A stretch of DNA of 7,652 nt from Bodonicaedibacter sp963693005 (lineage in GTDB: Bacteria > Pseudomonadota > Alphaproteobacteria > UBA6184): contig OY843709.1 in the NCBI GenBank assembly GCA_963693005.1, positions 1 through 7,652 on the forward strand, given 5' to 3'. The stretch's first letter is position 1; every line of letters starts with the position of its first letter. Positions 1-5,364 of this stretch are shown one piece after another. Position numbers and translations under genes: made by a program. A model generated the notes under the pieces. It made no database searches. It worked only from the letters and a program-made list of their open reading frames with translations, and was not told the DNA's origin.

Positions 1-263
1 GCGGAGGTGATGGCGAGGGCCACGGCCAGCAGCGCGAACCCGGCGGCTCCACCGAGGGCGGGTGTGTGTTGCCACTCGACGCTGTCGCTGGACGATGTGT
101 TGTGGTGCGGCGCCGGGGCCGCGGTGGGGGAGGGCGAGTGGACCGGCCGCTTGGTGGGGGCGGCCCACGCATTGAGGTGCACCGCCGCCCGGTGCTCCAT
201 GTGCTGCACGCAGTCAGTCGCACCACACACCGCGCACCGTCGGACGCCCGTGGCCGTTGTCAT
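1..263 (-). CDS. Unknown protein, N-terminal part, with Cys/His cluster and probable membrane helix (cut by left edge)
   Basis: I do not recognise this gene. The ATG at 263-261 opens a frame that stays open for 87 codons to the window edge, so the C-terminus is missing. Nearly every codon ends in G or C, as in the neighbouring genes, which argues for coding. Residues 10-24 hold a tight Cys/His cluster (C10, C13, C18, H21, H24; CX2CX4CX2H) that could bind zinc. A Pro/Ser/His-rich linker follows (about 34-68). From about residue 71 a Gly/Ala/Leu/Val-rich stretch without charged residues (GGAAGFALLAVALAI) looks like a transmembrane helix starting just before the edge. The ATG overlaps the TGA of the I-2 gene by 4 bases (ATGA), which is odd for a eukaryote. 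Translation may instead begin at M22, which would lose most of the Cys cluster. The frame is closed upstream by a stop at 294-296. Function cannot be inferred. Confidence 0.55.
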   Translation of the reverse strand, partial: MTTATGVRRCAVCGATDCVQHMEHRAAVHLNAWAAPTKRPVHSPSPTAAPAPHHNTSSSDSVEWQHTPALGGAAGFALLAVALAITS

Positions 264-736
264 TCCTGCGGCGCGTCGACGGCATCCGCATCGTCATCGT
301 CCCCGAGCTGCTCGAGCTCCGCCTTGCGGGCAAGGAAGGCCTTGCCCTCGTCGGCGTACACCGCCCGGCGCATGTGCTTGAACTCCTTGTCGTGGGCCTG
401 TTGCTCCGCTTCGGCCGTCGGCTCCACGACCAGTTGCAGCCGTGGACGGCTCGGAGTGGTCTCCGCCACGGCGGGAGGCGCGGCGCCCTGCGGGGCAGTG
501 TGGCGGGCGTTCTGGGCGACGTGGTTGTAGGCGGCGTCGGCCCACGTCCCGTCGTCGTGGTCGGCGTCCTCCTCTGGGAACTGCCCGTCGTCGTGGTTGT
601 ACGGCGTCTTGGGCTCGTCGATGTGCATCGTCACCGGGTGGGCCTTCTGCCACTCCTCGTTGGCCGTCAGGTTCTCCTCGTCCCATTGGATGCGGCGCCG
701 CTGCGACCGCTCGGCGGCGTCGGTCGGTGCGGCCAT
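260..736 (-). CDS. Protein phosphatase inhibitor 2 (I-2/PPP1R2 family), short form
   Basis: 158 residues. I-2 proteins bind and inhibit the PP1 catalytic subunit in cytosol and nucleus, and GSK3 phosphorylation of a Thr-Pro site relieves the inhibition. Two family blocks are visible. Residues 12-50 contain the WDE core (QWDEENL, 17-23) and the IDEPKTPY block (39-46), with T44 matching the GSK3 site of mammalian I-2. Residues 117-138 (DKEFKHMRR, then VYADEGKAFLAR) match the C-terminal block that lies over the PP1 active site. The His of the usual HYNEG core is Val here, while the Tyr (Y127) is kept. An acidic Asp run (146-152) ends the protein. It is shorter than mammalian I-2 (about 205 residues) and lacks the N-terminal KGILK PP1-docking motif. 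The start is the ATG at 736: the frame is open upstream but there runs inside the coding region of the next gene. That gene's stop is 61 bases upstream. The family call rests on by-eye recognition. Confidence 0.85.
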   Translation of the reverse strand: MAAPTDAAERSQRRRIQWDEENLTANEEWQKAHPVTMHIDEPKTPYNHDDGQFPEEDADHDDGTWADAAYNHVAQNARHTAPQGAAPPAVAETTPSRPRLQLVVEPTAEAEQQAHDKEFKHMRRAVYADEGKAFLARKAELEQLGDDDDADAVDAPQE

Positions 737-797
737 CAAAGCGCTGCCTGCAACGGCGATCGAGCGGGCCACACAGCCACGGCACCACAGTACACGG

Positions 798-2573
798 CTA
801 CGCAGCGGGCGGCGACCCGAAGACCTCGGCGACGGAGCGGCAGGTGATCTTACCCGCGGCGTCGTGCAGGAGAAGCACCACTGGCTCATCGTGGGCGGCG
901 GCGACGTCGACCGCCTCGAGCGAAACAGCCGCCGCCACCGGCGACGCCAGCGTCGGAGCCAAGGCAGCGCCGACAGCGAACGACCCGGACGCTTGCAGGT
1001 GGAGCAGCCGTCTGAGCACAGTGCATGTGGCCGGTGAGGCCAACGCTCGGCGGCAGCGCTGCCGCAGCACGAGCAGCATTCGGGGAATGGCCGCCGCGCT
1101 CGCGGTCGACACATCATGTCCGTAGCGGGCCTTGAGGCGAGCCCGCCACTCCGCCTCGGTCGGGGGCTCCAGCCAGCACTCGACAGCCTCGAAGAGACGC
1201 AGCACGGCGGCGACCGAGCCGTCCGCGACCACGAGGTGGTGCACGCAGTGGAGCACCGCGAGCGCCGTGTCCATCACATGCAGCAGCGACCGCGTTGCGG
1301 GCCACACCGCCGTCGACACTGCGGCGACGTCTACGGGCGCGGCGGCAAAGGAGGCGACCGGGAGCTCCCCGAGAGGGTCCGCCGCGGCCTCCACGCGGTC
1401 GGCCAACGGCAGCGAGGCCTCGAGCAGGGCGGCGGGGGCGCACGGGTCACAGAGCATCGGGAGCAGCACTCCGGAGGCGAAGGCAACAGCGGCGGGCTCG
1501 GCGAGGAGGTGCAGCAGCATGCGCTTCGTGACGATGAAGGGGCACGGCGGCAGCCCTGCCCGCGCGGACTCCGGCCCCGGGCGCACGGTGTTGAGCACGG
1601 GGAGGGAGCCGGGGCCGCAGAGGAAGTGCCGCTGCACCGCTGCCGCGCTGCGCTTAAAGAGCGCCACGGCGGCGGCCGCCTCGGCCTCCCAGTGCTCCCC
1701 GAGGCACACCGCCGTAAGCGGCGCCGTGGTAGCGAGAAGGCTGCGCCCTACCGCGGCGGAGGTAGCGGCGTCGCGCGCGACGGAAGCGACGACGGCTTCC
1801 ACGGGCCGACCCTGCCGCGACACGGAGTCGGCGAGGCCCAAGCCCGCGGCGTCGCACACCCGGCGCATGGAGGGGTTGCACAGCGGCGAGACCCCGGCCA
1901 GCGTCCCGTGGCGGCGGAGATGAGCCGCGCCCGATCGGAGCTGGGCCCGGCGGACGGCCTCGGCGGTGGTGACGTCCTCGATGGCGAAGAGCATGGCCCG
2001 CCGCGGGTTGCTGATCACGTGGCTGTCGTCCTGCTGCAGCCGCCGCCGGGCGGGCTCGAGGCACTGGAAGGCGGCGTTCACGACGTGCGGCGACCCCGTC
2101 GCGAGCCATTCCCGCCGCGGGCGGTACGAGAACCCGAGTGGGCGCGAGCTGCGGTCCCCGACCTCGGCCTGGGCTTTGGCTTGGGGGTCGAGCGCGGCCT
2201 CGTCGGCGAACCCAGCACCGCGAAGGAGCTCGCCGCGTGCGTGGGGGCCGCCGCCCTCGGCAAGACGAGCGCAGAACGCCCGCAGCTTGGCCTCGATGTC
2301 TTTGTCCACAGCGGCGAAAGCAGCGTCGAGGGCAGGGTCGCTGAGGGCGGTGCTCCCCATGGCAACGGCGTCGAGCACGAGCCGGATGCGGCGGAACACG
2401 GCGTAGGAGGTGGCGGCGAAGACCTGCGACGCCAGCACGTGGGGCGTGGGAGAAGGGGCGGCGGGTTCTGGGGGCGGTGTTGGTGTCGCCCCAGCCACGT
2501 GCCCTGGTGGTCGCTCCTGGCTGCGGTCCCTCTTAGGCATTCGCTTCGGGCAACGGCCATGCACCGACACCAT
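798..2573 (-). CDS. Unknown alanine-rich protein, 591 residues
   Basis: I do not recognise the family. The first ATG outside the neighbouring PFKFB gene is at 2573 (591 residues); a second in-frame ATG at 2540 would give 580. The N-terminus is basic and then Pro-rich (about 8-45), probably disordered. From about residue 45 to the end the protein is rich in Ala, Leu, Val and Arg with regular hydrophobic spacing, suggesting a mostly helical fold. Stretches at about 430-465 and 495-530 look like amphipathic helices. There is no signal peptide, no convincing membrane span and no nucleotide-binding motif that I can see. Scattered Cys residues (for example C375 and C378) do not form a clear zinc site. 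The product ends in a short hydrophobic strand and basic turn (VVLLLHDAAGKITCRS). The gene starts 38 bases after the PFKFB stop and ends 61 bases before the I-2 start. A GGTAAGA sequence at 854-848, 16 codons before the end, would be a good splice donor, so the extreme C-terminus may differ. Confidence 0.7.
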   Translation of the reverse strand: MVSVHGRCPKRMPKRDRSQERPPGHVAGATPTPPPEPAAPSPTPHVLASQVFAATSYAVFRRIRLVLDAVAMGSTALSDPALDAAFAAVDKDIEAKLRAFCARLAEGGGPHARGELLRGAGFADEAALDPQAKAQAEVGDRSSRPLGFSYRPRREWLATGSPHVVNAAFQCLEPARRRLQQDDSHVISNPRRAMLFAIEDVTTAEAVRRAQLRSGAAHLRRHGTLAGVSPLCNPSMRRVCDAAGLGLADSVSRQGRPVEAVVASVARDAATSAAVGRSLLATTAPLTAVCLGEHWEAEAAAAVALFKRSAAAVQRHFLCGPGSLPVLNTVRPGPESARAGLPPCPFIVTKRMLLHLLAEPAAVAFASGVLLPMLCDPCAPAALLEASLPLADRVEAAADPLGELPVASFAAAPVDVAAVSTAVWPATRSLLHVMDTALAVLHCVHHLVVADGSVAAVLRLFEAVECWLEPPTEAEWRARLKARYGHDVSTASAAAIPRMLLVLRQRCRRALASPATCTVLRRLLHLQASGSFAVGAALAPTLASPVAAAVSLEAVDVAAAHDEPVVLLLHDAAGKITCRSVAEVFGSPPAA

Positions 2574-2576
2574 GGG

Positions 2577-2598
2577 ACGGTGCCGCCTAAGGCACCGT
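2577..2598. repeat. Perfect 8-bp inverted repeat filling most of the 38-bp gap between PFKFB and the next gene
   Basis: The arms acggtgcc (2577-2584) and ggcaccgt (2591-2598) are exact reverse complements with a 6-base loop (gcctaa), so the transcript can form a GC-rich hairpin 3 bases upstream of the ATG at 2573. There is no T tract, so it is not a bacterial-type terminator. It could shape mRNA processing or initiation at the downstream gene, or be chance in GC-rich DNA. Confidence 0.5.
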
Positions 2599-2611
2599 GC
2601 TGCACCACGAC

Positions 2612-4462
2612 TCACTTTTGGTGGTCGATCCAATCGGCGAGGCTCACCGGCCGTGCGAAGGGCGAGCCCGGGGGGCCTGGGGCGACACCGAGGGTAGGCG
2701 TCGCCGCGATCGAGGTGACAGCGGGGCTGGCACACACGAGGGGCACCACGGGGACCTCTGCCACGGGGCAGTCCAGGTCGATGAGCTCGAAGCGGCGGGA
2801 GTGCCCCTGTGGGACGATCTTGGTCACATGGTGCAGCGGAATGTCGAGAAACGCCGCGTCCTGTGGGCGGGCGCCGCGCCGCTCGTCGAAGAAAGAGACA
2901 AGGCCTTGGACCACCGGGCGGTGGGTGATGACCACCACGTCGCGGTCGGTGGCCTGGATCTCGTGGATGTGCTGCTCCAGGCGGCTCTCGAAGACCTGCT
3001 TCACCGACTCCCCGTTGGGCCACGCCGTGTTGTACGGGTCCTGCTGGATCCCCGCCCACGTGCGTGGGAGGGTGCGGACGACAGTCTCCACGGGTTGCCC
3101 GTCGAAGTCACCGTAGGAAATGTCGTCGAGCGTCGGCAGAAGCCGCACGTCAGCGCCGGGCAGCGCTTTCTGCAGCGGCGCTACCGTCATGCGGGCGCGC
3201 ACCTGTGTGCTGGCCATGACGAGCACCGGGCGGTCTCCGAACTCTCCATGGAGGTACTCCGCCAGCTTCTCGGCGTAGTGCTCGCCGTTGGGGGTCAGGC
3301 ACGAGTCGCCCCCGATGCGGCCCGCGACGAGGTCCTCCCACTCGCCGCTGCAGGTGAAGTAGAGGGTGCGGGGCTCGTGCCAGAGGTTGTGCAGGAGGTA
3401 CACGAGGCGGGACGCGGTGATGCCCTCGATGCGGTTGAGGGTGAGGTTCCGCTGGTCCTCGATGCGGATGTAGCTGTACTTGCCGTCGCCCTGGGCCCCG
3501 AGCGGGCGGTACATCGCCTCCATGTCCCGCACCACCGCCCAGTACTCGGCCGCGAAGCGCTCCTTGTCGCGCGGCGGGGACGCGGTGGCCTCGAAGGCCC
3601 GGTCGATGTTGGCACTCACCACGGCGGGGTCGCTGCGGACGACTTCAAGGAAGATGACCGAGGAGCTCGGGAGGCCGCGCTGGGTGAGGAAGGTGTGGAT
3701 GTGGTGGCGCTGCTCCGGGGTCACGTGGTTGCCGTCGAGGATCGCGACGCCGCCGTTGCCGAGGACGAACTGCGCCGCCTCGATGGCGTACTCCGGGATA
3801 CCCCCCGGGGCGGTCCGGGACGAGGCGGAGTGGCAGAGGCACGGGATGTCGTTCCAGCGCAGGAAGCGCTCGATGCGGTTGGCGACGAAGGTCTTCCCCC
3901 GGGCGGGCAGCCCCACCATGAGCAGCACGAGCCCGTTGGCCGCCGCCCCGAAGTCCACGTCTGACGGCTGCGTCGAGGTGGCGTCGGAGGAGCGCAGCCC
4001 GGCCAGGTAGCGGGCCACGTCGCCGCAGCCGCTCTTGAGCGCCAGCTGCTCGGCCGTCTCGCCCGCGTCGTTGAGCCGCGTCATGTGCACCCCGCTGCTC
4101 GCCAGCAGCTGCACCGCGGCGCAGTGCCCTGCGGCGGCGGCGAGGTGGAGCGGGGTGTTGCCGTCGTAGTCCGGGCGGTTCGGGTCGATGCCCGGCTGCT
4201 GCAGGAGCACCTCGAGGCGCCGCGCATCCCCGGCAGCGGCGGAGTGGCACATCTCCACGGTGTAGTCCGTCGGGCGGTGCGGGCACGGCCCCCAAGCGCT
4301 GGAGTGCGGGAGCGACCCGCCGCCTACGGGCGACACGGCGGGCACTGGGGACAAGGGCCGGCCGTCGTCGGGGTCGAGCTCGCGGAGGCGGGCCTCGATG
4401 GCGTGGAGGTGGTGCAGCCAGCGCTCGATCTCCACCGGTGACGGGGCGCCGCCGCGGGGCAT
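2612..4462 (-). CDS. Ankyrin-repeat 6-phosphofructo-2-kinase/fructose-2,6-bisphosphatase homologue with dead bisphosphatase site
   Basis: 616 residues. PFKFB enzymes make and break fructose 2,6-bisphosphate, a regulator of glycolysis. Order of parts: N-terminal extension; ankyrin repeats about 71-155 (DGNTPLHLAAAAGH core at 100-113, plus partial repeats on each side); 2-kinase domain about 177-345; phosphoglycerate-mutase-like bisphosphatase domain about 365-560; Pro/Ala-rich tail. The Walker A motif GLPARGKT (184-191) is intact and D243 fits the catalytic Asp of the family DATN motif. The GQYRR fructose-6-phosphate site is absent, and the segment between the first and second kinase strands is about 24 residues shorter than in human PFKFB. 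In the bisphosphatase, the catalytic RHGE reads CSGE (371-374), so the phospho-accepting His is Ser and its Arg partner is Cys. The acid/base Glu is also not kept (PTLDD, 443-447). RIGGD (382-386) and the second His (H514) remain. So bisphosphatase activity is probably lost and kinase activity is doubtful. The start is the ATG at 4462; the frame continues upstream without another ATG to the reductase TGA. Trypanosomatid PFKFBs are also reported to carry ankyrin repeats. Confidence 0.9.
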   Translation of the reverse strand: MPRGGAPSPVEIERWLHHLHAIEARLRELDPDDGRPLSPVPAVSPVGGGSLPHSSAWGPCPHRPTDYTVEMCHSAAAGDARRLEVLLQQPGIDPNRPDYDGNTPLHLAAAAGHCAAVQLLASSGVHMTRLNDAGETAEQLALKSGCGDVARYLAGLRSSDATSTQPSDVDFGAAANGLVLLMVGLPARGKTFVANRIERFLRWNDIPCLCHSASSRTAPGGIPEYAIEAAQFVLGNGGVAILDGNHVTPEQRHHIHTFLTQRGLPSSSVIFLEVVRSDPAVVSANIDRAFEATASPPRDKERFAAEYWAVVRDMEAMYRPLGAQGDGKYSYIRIEDQRNLTLNRIEGITASRLVYLLHNLWHEPRTLYFTCSGEWEDLVAGRIGGDSCLTPNGEHYAEKLAEYLHGEFGDRPVLVMASTQVRARMTVAPLQKALPGADVRLLPTLDDISYGDFDGQPVETVVRTLPRTWAGIQQDPYNTAWPNGESVKQVFESRLEQHIHEIQATDRDVVVITHRPVVQGLVSFFDERRGARPQDAAFLDIPLHHVTKIVPQGHSRRFELIDLDCPVAEVPVVPLVCASPAVTSIAATPTLGVAPGPPGSPFARPVSLADWIDHQK

Positions 4463-4519
4463 CGCTGGGCACAGCACGTGGGCACGGCCCCACACGATGG
4501 CTGCCCAACGAAGCGCCCA

Positions 4520-5245
4520 TCACCCACCCCCGAGGGGCAGCACGGCCGCGTTCATGTACCCCGCCCGCAGCGCTAGGTCCACCGCCTGGGCGACGTCCTC
4601 CGGGGTCGCGGTGCGGCGGAGGGCAGAGCGAGCAGCCCACGCCTCGCGGGCGGAAGCGCTGACGGTATCGGCCATGTCCGTGTCGACGAGCCCCGGGGCG
4701 ACAACGTTGAAGCGCACCCCGCGGCCGCCGTACTCCTTCCCGAGTGCCATGAAGGCACTGTGCAGCGCCCCCTTGGACGCCGCGTAGGCCACCTGCCCCG
4801 CGTTCCCCTCCAACCCAACGATGCTACCGATGGCGACGTGAACCCCTCCCTGGCGGAGCATGCCGTGACGCAGGGACGCCTTGGCCACGGCGACGGGGCC
4901 GGCACAGTTGACGGCGAACATAGCAGCCATGTCCTCCGACGACGTCCGCAGGGCGAGGCGGTTGAGCGTTGCCCCAGCGCTGTGGACGACGAATGCGGGG
5001 ACGCCCACGGTACGGCAGACATCGGCCACGCAGGCGTCGCAGGCCGCGGCGTCGGTGACGTCCAGCGGACGCACCTCCACGGCCCCGGGACCGGCATGGC
5101 AGAGGAGACGGCCCTTGGCGGCGAACAGGGCCTCCGGGCGCCGCGAGGCCAGGACGACGGTGGCGCCGGAGGCCCGCAGCCGCGCGGCGACGGCGAATCC
5201 GATGCCCGTCGCCCCACCGGTAATGAGGGCCACAGGGGCGGCCAT
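4520..5245 (-). CDS. Short-chain dehydrogenase/reductase, CBR4/FabG-like
   Basis: 241 residues, a full-length classical SDR with little beyond the Rossmann core. The cofactor motif TGGATGIG is at 9-16, and R35-R36 after the second strand suggest NADPH. D62 (LDV) fits the adenine-contacting Asp. The catalytic tetrad is N113, S141, Y154 and K158 (YAASK). The usual NNAG motif reads HSAG (88-91). Closest by eye is human CBR4: EDM at 104-106, GSIVGLEGNAGQ at 140-151 and the run RFNVVAPGLVDTDM ending at 191 align almost without gaps. CBR4-type enzymes reduce 3-oxoacyl-ACP in mitochondrial fatty acid synthesis and also quinones, and FabG does the former in bacteria; the substrate here is an inference. 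The Rossmann strand begins right after M1, so no mitochondrial presequence is seen. The start is the ATG at 5245, with A at -3; no other ATG exists upstream in frame between it and the preceding gene. The protein ends abruptly at GGG, slightly shorter than relatives, and the TGA is in frame with the PFKFB gene 57 bases on. Confidence 0.88.
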   Translation of the reverse strand: MAAPVALITGGATGIGFAVAARLRASGATVVLASRRPEALFAAKGRLLCHAGPGAVEVRPLDVTDAAACDACVADVCRTVGVPAFVVHSAGATLNRLALRTSSEDMAAMFAVNCAGPVAVAKASLRHGMLRQGGVHVAIGSIVGLEGNAGQVAYAASKGALHSAFMALGKEYGGRGVRFNVVAPGLVDTDMADTVSASAREAWAARSALRRTATPEDVAQAVDLALRAGYMNAAVLPLGGG

Positions 5246-5364
5246 CGTGCTTGCACAAGCCAGGGCAGTGAGCGCGGGATCAGGCACCGTGCAGGTCCAC
5301 AGTGCGGGGGAAATGCAACACGCGCGGCAACTGTTGGAGAATTCGACGGGGACCCGGCGTGGTG

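Noticed and set aside
737..1117. N-terminal extension of I-2 back to 1117
   Set aside because: Overlaps the coding region of the upstream gene in a different frame, is Arg/Cys-rich and contains no KGILK motif.
2577..2598. Bacterial-type intrinsic terminator
   Set aside because: No T tract follows the hairpin and the gene content is eukaryotic.
2574..3059. N-terminal extension of the unknown protein back to 3059
   Set aside because: It would overlap the conserved bisphosphatase domain of PFKFB in another frame and has shadow-like Pro/Arg/Gly composition. The ATG at 2573 just after the PFKFB stop is preferred.
1116..3116. Plus-strand open frame of 666 codons, and another at 2597-3964
   Set aside because: Antisense to the unknown protein and PFKFB. 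Stops are rare in such GC-rich DNA; composition is Arg/Gly/His-rich and no motif appears.
4463..4495. PFKFB start at 4495 and reductase start at 5287
   Set aside because: Both codons are GTG. In a eukaryote the next ATGs (4462 and 5245) are the sensible starts, and the extra residues match no family sequence.
4520..4522. TGA read as Trp, giving one SDR-PFKFB polypeptide
   Set aside because: Trp is written TGG throughout, and the I-2 and PFKFB genes also end at TGA at sensible places, so a reassigned code is not supported.
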